DNA of 64,000 nt from Bettongia penicillata ogilbyi (taxonomy: Eukaryota; Chordata; Mammalia; Diprotodontia; Potoroidae). This document shows positions 46,266 through 57,330 of the stretch, one piece after another. The notes under the pieces were generated by a model, which saw only the letters and a program-made list of their open reading frames with translations, searched no databases and was not told the DNA's origin. The stretch is taken from positions 10,943,570-11,007,569 of the forward strand of contig JAJHZJ010000496.1 of assembly GCA_023548195.1 (NCBI GenBank). The letters are read 5' to 3'. The first letter of the stretch is position 1, and every line of letters starts with the position of its first letter. Position numbers and translations under genes: made by a program.

Positions 46266-47512
46266 TCCTACTCCTTCCCCATTGAGCACATTTTTAAAAA
46301 ACTGAAAAAGGAATCCCTCAATACAAACACTCATAGTGGTCATATCTGAAAATATATGTCTCTTTCTACATTTTAGGTTCATCACTTGTCTGGCATGAGA
46401 TGAATATCCTATTTCATCTTCATTCCTTTGTACTCATGGTTTATCATTGCATTGATAAAAGAGTTCCAACATCTTTCAGTTATTTTTCTCTACAATGTTT
46501 TCTGAACATTTTCTCATAGATGGGTCTGCTCTCTTCATTCTGCATCAGTTCATAGAAGACTACCCAGAATCTTCTGAAACTACTCGTTTTATCATTTCTT
46601 ATGGCAAAAAAATTCTTTTCCATCCATCTACCACAATTTGTTTAGCCAATTTTTGACTTATTGCTATAAATATTTTTGTACACATAGGTCCTTTCCTTCT
46701 TTCTCTGATTTCTTTGGGATATGCCCCTAATACTGGTATGTTTGGATCAAAGGCTATGCAGTTTTTTATCTTTGTAGGCAAATTTCAAATTGCTTTTCAG
46801 AGTAGCTGAACCAATTCAATTTCACCAACAATTTACTTGTGTATGTTTTCTTCCATTTTCTTTGATGAGATTTTCTATCATTTCAATAATTTGTTTTTTG
46901 ACCAACCAGTTCTTCAGAATTGTGTTAGTTTCCAATTTATATAAATTACCAGTCAGGCCCTCCCTGTTAGACCCTACCCTAACCCTTCCTTGTCCTTTTA
47001 TTTTATTTTTTTTTTAATTTCCTTTTTCAGTTTAATATATTTGTAGATTGAGGTCTGTCTCTTTCTCTGTAATTGTGCTCATTTTTCTTTATCTGTTTCA
47101 GATGAAAGTGGCTTTGATGGTAAGCCCATCCCCCCCACCTCTGCCAGTATCTTCTTCATTTTATATACCTCTACTATGCAGCAATGATTTTCCTTGCCTT
47201 CTTTCTCCTATTTTCCCCAGTTTAGATCTACTATTCCTCATGTTTTTCTTTTCTCTTAAGACTATTAAAACAGAACAAAATCACCTGCAGAAGCTCTACT
47301 TTTTTTTAACCTTTCTCTATGATCCTCAAAGATATTAAGGTTCTGAGAAGACATTTATCCTTCTGTTACCATATAAGCAATTCATCCTCACATATTCCCT
47401 TTCAATTAAATAAGTGAGTCTTTCTATGTTTCTCTTGGTGCATTCATTTCTCTTTCAAAAATCTCCTCAGTTCTGATTTTTTTCCTCAGCAATGCTTGGA
47501 AATTCTCTATTC

Positions 47513-47732
47513 CAGGGATTGGCAAGCTATAGCCCATGGGCCAAATCTGGCTCGCTACCTGCTTATGTACAGCCTCCAAGCTGAGAGTGATTTTTTTACA
47601 TTTTAAAGCATAGTTTTATTATGTTTAAAAGGGTAAAATGTAAAAATATAAAAACCATTTTTAGCTTGCAGATAATGCAATAACAGATGGTAGGCTGGAC
47701 TTGGTTCTGGGGTCATAATTTGCCTATCCTTC
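47513..47732 (+). mobile_element. Short non-autonomous hAT transposon
   Basis: 220 bp with CAGGGATTGGCAAGC at the left and a complementary, diverged right end 'tttgcctatccttc'. The interior has 'cccatgggccaaatctggc' (Charlie/MER-like wording). Flanked by ctctattc (47505-47512) and ctctatgc (47733-47740), 7 of 8. The empty-site sequence is supplied by the HAL1 homologue. Strand nominal. Confidence 0.85.
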
Positions 47733-48171
47733 CTCTATGCATTAAAGATCTATCTTTTCCCCTGTAGGATTATACTTAGTTTTCCAGAATTGGTTGTCTT
47801 TTATCGTAAGTATTTATGGTCTTGCAATTCTGAATTATCCTTTCCTTTAAGTGGCAGCTGCTGAATCACATGGGATCCTTACTATGATTTTCAGGACTTG
47901 AACTCATTTTTTTAAATGACTGCTTGTAGTATTTCCTTTTTCTTTTTTCTTTTTTCTTGACTTGGTAAGTCAGGATTTTGGCCATGATGTTGCTGGGAGT
48001 TATAATTTGGGAGCTTCTTTCCAGAGGTGATCAGCAGGTTCTGTTTTCACTTTATACTCTGTTTCTGACAGTTCTGGGCAATTTCCATTTGTAATTTCTT
48101 GAAATATCATATATGGTAAATTTTTAAATCATGGTTTTTAGATAATTCTTATCATTCCTTGATTTATTTTC

Positions 48172-48507
48172 TAGGTTCTACAATGTTTCTAGGTTTTCTA
48201 GGTTCTACAACGTTTCTAGGCTTTCTAGGTTTCACAACGTTTCTAGGTTTTCTAGGTTCCACAACATTTCTAGGTTTTCTAGGTTCCACAATGTTTCTAG
48301 GTTTTCTAGGTTCCACAATGTTTCTAGGTTTTCTAGGTTCTACAATGTTTCTGGGTTTTCTAGGTTCTACAATGTTTCTGGGTTTTCTAGGTTCTACAAT
48401 GTTTCTAGGTTTTCTAGGTTCTACAATGTTTCTAGGTTTTCTAGGTTTCACAGTGTTTCTAGGTTTTCTAGGTTCTACAATGTTTCTAGGTTTCACAATG
48501 TTTCTTA
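48172..48507. repeat. 27-bp minisatellite, 12 full units plus one short unit
   Basis: Unit 'ttctaggtt ttctaggtt ctacaatgt': two identical 9-mers plus a diverged third, so the 27-mer probably grew from a 9-mer. Units differ at a few bases (ctaca/ccaca/tcaca; atg/acg/aca/gtg). Because 27 is a multiple of 3 and no unit has a stop, long frames stay open on both strands; neither is a gene. Lies in the decayed ORF1 region of an old HAL1. Confidence 0.95.
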
Positions 48508-48894
48508 TCTTTTCTTTGTTTTTCTTTCCATCTTTCATGCTATTACCTGTTTTCTTATTGATTTGTTGTGTGCCCATTCTAATGTACAGGGAATTCAGTT
48601 TTTAGATGAAGCTCTCAATGATCTATTCTAAAACATTAATTTTTCTTGCCTTTCTATCCTCCCTCAATTTTTCACTTTGTATCTGTATCATTTCTCCCAG
48701 ACACTTGCAGTCCCCATGGTCAAGACATTTTTTCCTCTGAGGCTTAACCTAGACTTATTGTGGGGTTGCTATTGTGGGGTCTATCACCAGATGTTGCCAA
48801 TACTGACAAAACTTATCAACACATCTTTGGTTAAATCCCATCTAGCCATTTCTCTTTTTCTTCTTCAGTTTTATGAAGAAGCTTGTATCTTCTT

Positions 48895-49235
48895 TTAAAA
48901 ATTTTATTGATAGCTTTTGTTTTTAATCATCTAATTTCCTTCTTGTATCCTTTGCCCCTCTTTGAAAGTCATCCCTTACTTTTTTAAAAAAATATTTTAA
49001 AAGAAAAGAAAATAAAGAGAAAAAAATTAGCAAAATGGATCAATTCACAGAAAACACTTTGAAAATCTATGCAATATTCCATTTCCAAGGACCTCCAACC
49101 TCTCCAAAGGAATTCTTGGGGGAGATATTTTCTCATATCTCTTCTTTGGAGCCATGCCAAACTTGTTCATTTCCAAGTGGGTCTGTTCAACTGAAATTTC
49201 CCAGAAAACACTTGTCAACTGAATCACTCCTACTG
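48895..49235 (-). mobile_element. L1-lineage 3' end, antisense
   Basis: 'attttattgatagcttttg', 'tgaaaatctatgcaatattcc', 'tcatatctcttctttggagcc'. Confidence 0.75.
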
Positions 49236-49236
49236 G

Positions 49237-49460
49237 GGCAGGCAGAGCAGTAGATAGAGTCCTGAGTGGGGAGTGAGAAAGATCGGAGTTCAAATTCGAC
49301 CTCAGGTATTCACTGTGTGACAAGTCACTTAATCTCACTCAGTTTCCCCATCTGCAAAATGGGAATAAAGGCACAGGGTTTTTATGGGACTCAAGGGAGA
49401 TAACATATAAATCACTTTGAAAACCTCAAAGCACTATATAAATGTTAGCTATTATTATAT
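49237..49460 (+). repeat. MIR-type CORE-SINE, nearly full
   Basis: 'ggcagagcagtagatagag', 'gagttcaaattcgacctcag', 'cagtttccccatctgcaaaa', 'tatataaatgttagctatt'. Confidence 0.9.
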
Positions 49461-50217
49461 AGACTGTTTTAAACTTAATGAATTTTCCAAAATTCATTTC
49501 AATCTTTCACCCACTTGCCTATGATCTCTACTGTTTTTTATTTAATTTTAAATTTTTGATAAGTTGCTTTGTTAATCTTAAGTCTTCTTAAATTACTAAG
49601 AAGAATTTAAATTCTCCTTTTTTTTTTTTAAAAAAAAGTGCTATACCAACTTTGACTCCATAATTAAATAAGCTTATAGAGCTTTACATATTCAAAACTG
49701 GATTACAAAACTTATTTAAGGCTGAAAAGTGATAACAAATTTTGCACCAAGACTTGAGGTTGTCTGTCTAGTTTGAGCCCTTTATTTTTGTAGATGAGGA
49801 GACTGAGCACAAGTCTGAGCTGTCAAGTTCTGCCTCTGCCCCATGTCTAAGAGGATGTCCCCAGAGCAGAGGGGAGTGCTGGGAGTGGAGGGAAGGGAAC
49901 TTCAGGTTCTACGGATCTCAAGGTTTAAAACTTTTTCTTTCCTCTAGGCTGGGGTTCCTTCCCTGCCCAAGACTGACACTGCAGGAACTCATGAGAAGAA
50001 GCCAGAGAGGAATGAAATAAAGTAATTTTTAGTCAAAGAGATGTCCCAGATCATTTGAGGAATTCATTTATTCCTACTACCTCCATATGTATCAATTGAC
50101 TATTGGGTGACTTGTATCTAATAACTTCAGATATGGCCAGAGAAAATCCAAATGGAGTTCAATATATAGAGAAGTATACTTGAATGTTTGAAAAAAAAAT
50201 GCATGCCATAATTTGAT
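49461..50217. other. Intergenic, unassigned
   Basis: Nothing recognised. Confidence 0.45.
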
Positions 50218-50520
50218 TCAACTTGACAAGCATCTAAGTGTTTGGTCAGTGTCAGGGATGGTGCTAGGTGCTGGGCATTCAAAGGAGCACTCATTCTGTT
50301 GGGGGGGATTTAAGTCAATATGCTGTATATAAAGTAAAGGCAAAGTGATTGGAGAAGGGGCAAGGAGGGGGAACAGCAACAATGCCATGGGTCTGGAAAG
50401 GTCAAGGGACCAGGCTTCACATGAACTGATGTGAATTGTGGGTCCCAAGAGGCAGAAGTCAGCTGGTAGAGCATTCTGGGTAAGAGAACCAACTTATGTG
50501 GAGGCACAGAGGCAAGATAT
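50218..50520 (+). repeat. Long purine-rich repeat, partial copy
   Basis: 'ggtgctaggtgctgggcattc', then a G/A-rich body ending 'gtggaggcacagaggcaag'. Confidence 0.55.
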
Positions 50521-50794
50521 AACATGCTTATCATATTCTAACAATATTAAACAATCTAATGCCATTCATTACCCATTTTGAGGGAAATGGATGTCTATGT
50601 GGGAATAATATATATGAAAATATGAACTAATATGGAGATGACAGATGACTCTGAAGCACAGAAAACTTCACAAAGGAGGCCAAAGAAAAAAATGACATAG
50701 CATCAGAAACTGAAGTGATTGCTGGACACACTGTAAAAAAACAAGTCGAATTTTCATTTTCTCTTATCAATTTGAACTGATAAAACAACAGACT

Positions 50795-51060
50795 GGAATG
50801 ATCACAGAGCTGTAATGGACCTCAGAAGTTGAAGTCTCTCATGTTTCAAATGAAGAAACTGAGGCCTAGAGGTATTAAGTGATTTGAACAAAGATTTAGG
50901 ATAATCATACTTTCGTAGATAATGCCTAAGGTGGGAAAGACCAAGTGAGATCTGGAAGATACGGTGTGAGGCTAACTGGGGCAGTGGGTAGATTACTGGA
51001 ATTGAAGTTGGGGAGTCAAATTTCACTTCCAAAATTTACTAGCTGTGTGACCATGGACAG
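50795..51060. repeat. MIR fragments, two orientations
   Basis: Antisense piece 50795-50895 ('aatgaagaaactgaggcc'), then sense 5' piece 50975-51060 ('actagctgtgtgaccatgg'). Confidence 0.72.
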
Positions 51061-51064
51061 ATCA

Positions 51065-51200
51065 ATCAATAAGCCTTTATTATTTTCCAAGCAGTGCTAG
51101 GCACAAATGATACAAAGCAATTTCCAATGTCGCTAACTGCCTTCAAGCCACTTACATTCTTTGGGCAGTGGGAGAGGGAAATGCCATATATGCTTATACA
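51065..51200 (+). repeat. Long purine-rich repeat, head fragment
   Basis: 'caagcagtgctaggcacaaatg', 'ctgccttcaagccacttac'. Confidence 0.6.
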
Positions 51201-51249
51201 ATTATGGATTCCTGATTCTTCAGCTGGTAGTGCAGTACCTCCCCTCCTT

Positions 51250-51490
51250 ACTTTGTAATAATAATAGCTAACATTTATATAGGATTTTGAGGTTTCTAAA
51301 GTATTTTATATGTTATTTTGTTTGATCCTCATAATAACCCTGTGAGATAGGTACTAATATTATTTCCATTTTACAGATAAGGTTAACTGTAAGGGAAAGT
51401 TAAATGACTTGCTCCGCATTATACAGCTAAAAAGTATCAGAATTTGAACTCAGATCTCCCAGTCTAGTTCTCTATTCACTACCACATAAG
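51250..51490 (-). repeat. MIR-type CORE-SINE, nearly full
   Basis: Antisense: 'ataatagctaacatttatat', 'taaccctgtgagataggtac', 'ccattttacagataagg', 'tttgaactcagatctcccag'. Confidence 0.93.
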
Positions 51491-51599
51491 TGACCTTCGT
51501 ATACTTGCATGCTCATATTATAGATATAAGGGGGGCCATTGCCAGTGAGATGTTAGCAAAGATTAAAAGAATGTGAGACATGAAGAAAGAGGGAATAGC

Positions 51600-51690
51600 C
51601 TTCAGATACAAAAGAGACATTTCTCAGCATCTGTCACAACTTGTTCAGTCATTCCCTAATTGATGGGCATCTTAATTTCCAGTTCTTTGC
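51600..51690 (-). mobile_element. L1 3' fragment, antisense
   Basis: 'cacaacttgttcagtcattc', 'cctaattgatgggcatc', 'ttccagttctttgccacc'. Confidence 0.75.
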
Positions 51691-51814
51691 CACCATCCCA
51701 GAAAGGGTGAGAGGTGTGAATCCTATAATTGAACATGAACGGGTTCTACCTCCAGGGCACAGATGGCATTCATACCTTTGCCCCAGTTACTCATCAACAT
51801 AATATCCATTCCAA

Positions 51815-54800
51815 AAGTTGTTTTATTTTTCCAGTCAATGAAAATTCACCTTCACTTCCAATTCCTTCCTCCCTTTCTTTGAAAAAAGAAAAACAAAGTC
51901 CTTATGACAAACATGTCAAGCAAAATAAATTCCCACACCTGCCATGTTCCCCCCAAATGTTTCAATCTGTACTCTGAGTCCATCTATAAGAGGGTGGGTA
52001 GCACAAGTCCTCTGGAATTGTGATTGGTTGTTGCAGTGATCAGAATGCCTAAATTTTTAAAAATTGGATGCTCTAAAAGTTGCTATTGCACAAATTGTTC
52101 TCTTGGCTCTCTGCTCACTTCACTTATTACAAATCTTCCTAGGTTTCTCTGAAACCATCTCCTTCATCATTTCTTATAACACCTAAGTATTCCATCCCTT
52201 TCCTATACGTATGTTAGCCATCCTTCAATTGATGGGAACTCCCTTAGTTTTCAGTTCTTTGCTAATCCCTGAAAGCTACTATAAATTTTTTTTGTACATG
52301 TGTCTTTTTTTCTTTCTTTGATCTCTTTGGAATATAGACCTAGTAGTGTTATCCCTGTGCCAAAAAGCTTGCACAGTTTAATAACATTTTGGACATAGTT
52401 CCAAATTACCTTCCAGAATAGCTGAGCCAGTTCTCATCTTCACTAACAGAGAACTGTTCTTTCACAGCTCCTCCAGCATTTGTCTTTTTCCTGTTTTGGT
52501 CAAATTTTCCAACCTAATGAGTGGTTTGGATTTCTTCCTCTGAAAACTGCCTGATTATAGACTCTGGCAATTTTTCAACTTGAGGAATAGCTCTTATTCT
52601 TAAAAATTTAAATCAGTTCCCTATATATCTTAGACATAAGACCTTTATTGGATAAATTGACTGCAGAGATTTTCCCTGTTTTCCTACTTTTCTAATGGCA
52701 TTTTTGTTTGTACATTCAAAGTTATGATCATTATGTATTTCCCTCTATCCTATTCTCTTATACTTTTCCATCTCTTTATAAAGAAGAAGATGATTGTGAG
52801 AAAGAAGTGTGCTCATTATAGGTTTCTAGATTAGGTACAATCTGCTTCTGCTTCCTTGCCTCCCTTTCCCTCACCCAGAGCCCAATTCCAAATTCTTATA
52901 TTTTCTTTCAGACCCCTTTTTCAGATCCGCCTTAATTTGAATTTTTTTGTTTAGGATTGATCCCTTCTTTAATCTATTCTATCTTTCCCCCTTCCTCTCT
53001 CTTCTCCTCTTTCCCTTCTATTTCCCTGTTGAATGAAACATATTTCTGATCCCATCTCTCTGTGTGTGTATTTTTCCTCCTTTGCCTAGTTCACATGAGA
53101 GTGAGGTTTAAGTATTGTCTGCTCCCCCCTTTCTCTTTGTATAACTTGTACTTGCACACTCAGATTATGTAAAATAATTTCTCCTATCCTTTCTCTCCTT
53201 CCCTCCTCCTGAATGCATTTCTCTTCTCTTCCCTTTCTATCAAAGCATAACAAAATCACTCTTGAGATGTCTTACTGATCAGACTCCCTTTATGACTCCT
53301 GATGGTAAGACTTTGATGGAACACAAGTATCATCTTCCCATATTAGAATGTAAGCAGGTTGTCCTTGTTTAATGCTCTGTGATTCTTTAATTGTGCCTAC
53401 ATTTTTATATTTTAACTCCCGTGTTTGAACTTCAGTGTCTACACAGCTTTAGTCTTTTCTTCTGGAATGCTTAAAAGCCCTTTATCTTATTAAAGATGTT
53501 TTGTTGGATACATTATTCTTGATTGTCCTTTTTTTTTTTGCCTCCAGGATATCATATTCCAAGCTTTCCATTCCTTTATAATGGTGGCTGCTAAATTGTG
53601 TGTGATCCTGACTGTTGCTCCTCAGTCCTTGAATTCTTTCTTTCTAATTACTCGTAGTATTTTTTTTTTTTAATCTGGAAGCCCTGGATTTTATCCCTCC
53701 TGTTCTTGGGAGTTTTCAATCTGAGGTTTATTTCAGGAAGCGACCAATTAATTCTTTCATTTCTTTTCTAATTTTTCCTCTAATGCTCTCATTTCATTTA
53801 TTAAAAAATTTATTTTTTTTAAAAAGCAACTCATTTCTTCTCTACTAGATATTCTAGTTAACCTTGTGCCCAAGCTATGTTTTTCTTTAAACCTTTTCTT
53901 GTTTTGGAGTCATTCTCTTCTTCTGAGTTTGTGTCTTGATGATCCTTGTCACCATAACAAATCTTTATGATGAAATTCTTTTTTTTTATTTTGCTTATTC
54001 TTGAAACATACTTCCTGACTTTGTTAGGTCCAGGTTCTGTGCACTTCTGGAGCTAATATCTGAATTGAGCTTTTGAATGTTGTGTTATTCTAGGATCTCA
54101 GGGACAGTTCAGGCTGGACACCTACAAGCTTTTAGTGCTCCCACAGTGGTCTGATCCAAGTCTGATCACTTACTTCCCTTCTGGTTTGAGCTCTGCAAGC
54201 TCCTAATGTTGGTTTTGGTCTGAGCAACATATCTATGGACTTGCCCCTGTGTGGAGCTCCAGGGGACTGCTGCTGAACTCAGCTGAAAAATTTTACTGGT
54301 TCAGTGACAGAACTGTAGGCTCCCCTTTGGTCTGGGTTTTCCTCCCTGGTTATTTGACTGCAGGATTCAGACTGGGCTGGAGTCTGGAAATGACATGCTG
54401 CTCCACTCCTGTGGTCAGTCACAGTTACTGCTTGGTTCTGAATTTGCACCTTGCTCCATCTTTAGCTTATGGCTCACGATGGCTCCTTGACTTGCACCAC
54501 CATCCCTAGGTATAGGTTCCCTCTTCAGTCCTCCTTGGATCTGTGGTCTGAAACTGGGCAGTGAAGAACAGAGTAGCTAATGAAAAGCACTTGTTCCTGA
54601 AGGTTTCACAAGGTCAGGCAGTTCTGGATGGCTCTAAGACCTCTTCTTTCTCAGTGTACAACCTTGGTCTTCTTTTAGCCCCTAAGTTGGAATACTTGGT
54701 GCAGCAGTTCCTAACTATACTCCATGCCCAGTATCCATAGATCACTCTTTATTTGTACTGGAAAAATGATTCACTGAGATCTTTTCTTGTATTTTCCTGT

Positions 54801-54895
54801 TAGGACTTTGGTTCATTTTCTAGATCTTTGCAGAGGAGTTTCAGGGGAGAGCTAAATTGTACTTCTTTCCCCTGCACTACCATCTTGGCTCTGTG
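51815..54895 (-). mobile_element. Old L1/HAL1-type element, antisense, near full length
   Basis: On minus: the 5' end is at a YY1-like motif (ccatcttgg on +, 54880-54888, followed by ctctgtgg); GC-richer 5'UTR 54893-54000; decayed ORF1 about 53900-53450 ('tattccaagctttccattcc' and 'ggtggctgctaaattgtg' match the RRM/CTD part of the younger HAL1); non-coding middle; L1 3'-end sequence 52690-51815 ('ccttccagaatagctgagcc', 'ccttcaattgatgggaac', 'tgctcacttcacttatt'). No intact frame. Confidence 0.7.
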
Positions 54896-55680
54896 GAATT
54901 AGGATTAGAAATAGAATTGGTAGTATGGGAAATGAAACTGATTGAACCTAGACATTCATTTGCCATTGCTAAAGTAAGAGTCATCATCCTAGCTGACAGA
55001 ATTTTGTAGGAGCCCCAGTCGAAAAGAGATGCCTTCATTCTGCCAACCTGCTGACTTAACACCCTGCCCAACTCAGAGGATCCTTGTGAAGAGCCTGAAC
55101 ATCCACCAAGTGCCCTGAATGACCCAGCCCAACAGCAGACTGACCCTTCCACATGAGACAGGGCACTCAAAGAGAAGCAGCCCACCTGGGCTGCTGGTCC
55201 ATTGGAGCTGCTGTACTCGGGAAGAAAATGACTCTTTAGAGAGCCATCCAAAGCTGAACAACTGTGGAGCAACTTGAAGAATTCTTTCTGGGCAAGAAAA
55301 AGAAAATCCTGAGATTCTGGAGTTGTAAGTGGCCTTGGTTACCTGTGGCTCATCACCACCCACTTTAAGTTCTGTCCATTATTTTCCTTTCCTGGAATCT
55401 GGGTGTGTTTGTGGGAGAGCAAGCCCCTGATGATTGGAAGGAACACTTATAACTACTGTCCTTGCTATGCTATTATCTTTGCTGAAGACCAGACTAGACT
55501 CTACTTGTTAATTAAGGTGACCTCTCTGCCACCCTTCCTCCCCTATAATCTAAAATACAATAGCAACCCATAGAGTTACCCTTAGAACTCTGGGAATAGC
55601 AAAGTCCACCCTTCTGGGGACCTAAACTAGTGCTGGTGTGAGTGAGCCCTAGAGTGGGATGTGTGTCATGTAGGAGGTAG
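54896..55680. other. Intergenic, unassigned
   Basis: No recognised exon. The minus frames at 54877-55363 start in the HAL1 end and have no recognisable domain. Confidence 0.45.
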
Positions 55681-55682
55681 AC

Positions 55683-55990
55683 CCAGTTGAGAAGTCGCTT
55701 CAGCTCTGAGACTGAATATTCCCCTCTGTAAAACGAGGAAAACAGGAATAGGGGTAGTTGTCCCCTCCCCCAACCCCAGGGTTGTGTCTTTCCAGATGCT
55801 CTGTCCCAAATCTCCTTTTAGAAGGCATCACTAGTGATCCAACCCCAGATCGCAGGCCCCCTTTTTGGATAGAGGACTCTTAGATCCAGAGAGGGGAAAT
55901 GACTTGGCAATGGTCACTCCACCAATCAGTAGCAGAACCAGGATTCAACTCTGGTCCTCAGAGGCCTAGATTCAGGGTTCCTTCATGCTA
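55683..55990. repeat. MIR fragments, two orientations
   Basis: Sense piece 55683-55760 ('tcccctctgtaaaacgagg') and antisense piece 55865-55990 ('agagaggggaaatgacttgg', 'caggattcaactctggtcc'). Confidence 0.68.
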
Positions 55991-56399
55991 CCTCTCAATT
56001 GACCCTTTTATTTTTCAGTCAAAGTCCCGCAAAGTTCTCAGGGCACCTCCTTTCCCCTCGCATTTAGATGCTCTTCTGTGGAATTTTAGAGAGCGGAGTT
56101 GTCTCTTCTGTAGAATGAGGGGGTGGACGAGCTGACCTCTGAGGTCCTGCCAGCTCCGGGCTCCGCTTCTGTCACTTTCCCCGCTTTAGGCCTTATTTCC
56201 CTTTTCTGTGAAAGGAGGGAGAGGAGGGGAAATGGGACCCAGTGGTCCCCTTCCAGTCTTGGTCTCTAGGAAAAGGGCCAGACCAGACTATGAGACCTCA
56301 CACGCCAATCCCGGCATACGAGGAAGGGGCCGGATTGAGAGCCCCCACCCTCGTGGCCTCTGCCTTCTCCGGCTCCGGGATTCCCCATCACCTTTCTCT

Positions 56400-57330
56400 C
56401 CTTGGGCTCCCCGTCCTTTCCCGGGCTGACCCTCCCCGGCGGCCCCGGTCCTCCGCCCCTGCCTCGCTCCTCCGGGCTTGGGGAGCAGATGCGCCCCCTC
56501 CCCTCTCCTCCCCTCCCCTCCTCTCTCCTCCCCTCCTCCTCTCCCTTTCCCTCCCCATCCCTGCCCCTCCTGCCGCTGCCGCCGCGGCCGCTGCAGCTGG
56601 TGATGCGATTCGCCATTGGATTAAAAATAGCCTGGTCCCCCTCCCTGCTCTCTCGCGCCCCGCCCCGCCCGGGCTCTGGCCGCCTCGCGCCGCCCGCCTG
56701 CCCCCGTCTGCTCGGCCGCCCGGGCCCCGCAGCCCCGCTGCCCTGCCTCCGCCTCCTCCCGCTCCCGTGCCGGTGCCACCGCGGCCGCCGCCTCCTCGTC
56801 CTCGTCGTCCTCCTCCCGCGCCCGGCCCCCGCGCCCGCCCTCCCTCCGGCCCTCCCGCGCGCGCGGAAGCATGCAGCGGGCCGCCCTGTTCGGCAGCCCC
56901 GGCGGCGGCCCCGGCGGCGGCAGCGGCCCGGGTCCTGGCCCTGGCCCCGGGAAGATGGCTGCAGGAGACCTGGGGGAGCTACTGGTCCCTTACATGCCCA
57001 CCATCCGCGTCCCCCGGTCCGGGGATCGCGTCTACAAGGCGGAGTGCGCCTTCTCCTACGACTCCCCGGTGAGTGCCGGCCAGGCGCGGGCTGGGCGGTG
57101 TGGGGAGGTGGACGCGGGGTGAGAGGCGGGGGGCTCTGCCCGAGAGAGCCAGCCCTCGCTGGGAGCCGGGCTGCGGGGCGCCCCTCCTCCCCCTCCGGCC
57201 CCGATCACACTCGGTGATGGTGCACAGTGCACCCACCGCGCGCGTCCACTTTGGGGAGCTTTGGAACTGAGCACCCGCCCCTCCAAGTCCCCAAGCTTGG
57301 GCTGCGGGAGCCAGGGAGCTGCGGCCGGGA
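56400..57330 (+). promoter_or_regulatory. USP13: CpG island / USP13 promoter and 5'UTR
   Basis: Dense CpG and GC content in an otherwise AT-leaning window, spanning the first coding exon. It includes a 63-nt unbroken pyrimidine run (56494-56556), a NotI-type gcggccgc at 56584-56591, an inverted CCAAT box (attgg, 56615-56619) and directly beside it TTAAAAATAG (56621-56630), a perfect match to the MEF2 consensus YTAWWWWTAR. The A/T box is 241 bases upstream of the ATG. The transcription start is not visible. Confidence 0.85.
56871..57068 (+). CDS. USP13: USP13 coding exon 1, N-terminus of deubiquitinase USP13 (ISOT-3)
   Basis: USP13 removes ubiquitin (the full protein has a variant N-terminal zinc finger, a ZnF-UBP, a USP catalytic domain and two UBA domains). 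This exon encodes 66 residues: [10 protein letters not shown], a Gly/Pro tract (residues 11-27), [19 protein letters not shown], then [20 protein letters not shown]. The human N-terminus as I recall it has MAAGDIGELLVPHMPTIRVP and CAFSYDSP, so identity is clear. Cys59 begins the first zinc-finger-like region. The exon ends in phase 0 at CCG|gtgagt. The first ATG is chosen because MQR starts the human protein too; its context is aagcATGc. Met29 (gaagATGG) has the better Kozak context and could be used by leaky scanning. No other coding exon is within the window. Confidence 0.95.

Larger units (their letters stand above)
46290..48690 (-). mobile_element. Old L1/HAL1-type element, antisense
   Basis: Read on minus it matches the HAL1 at 4419-7271 in order: ORF1 region (48690 to about 47740, decayed), the stretch next to ORF1 ('aatgcttggaaattctctatt' on +, 47490-47512), non-coding 3' sequence, and L1 3'-end wording ('atctaccacaatttgtttag', 46625-46645). 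Many stops and indels. A hAT element (47513) and a minisatellite (48172) sit inside it. Confidence 0.68.

Noticed and set aside
48172..48507. CRISPR-like regular repeat array
   Set aside because: There are no unique spacers; the whole unit repeats, and the genome is a vertebrate's.
48159..48605. 148-codon + frame and 137-codon − frame with 9-residue repeats
   Set aside because: Pure consequence of a 27-bp minisatellite without stops; both strands open equally, no promoter or splice context.
56242..57217. Long + frames of 276 and 271 codons over the USP13 promoter
   Set aside because: GC-rich, Pro/Arg/Ser-rich frames caused by scarcity of stops; they overlap the true USP13 frame out of register.
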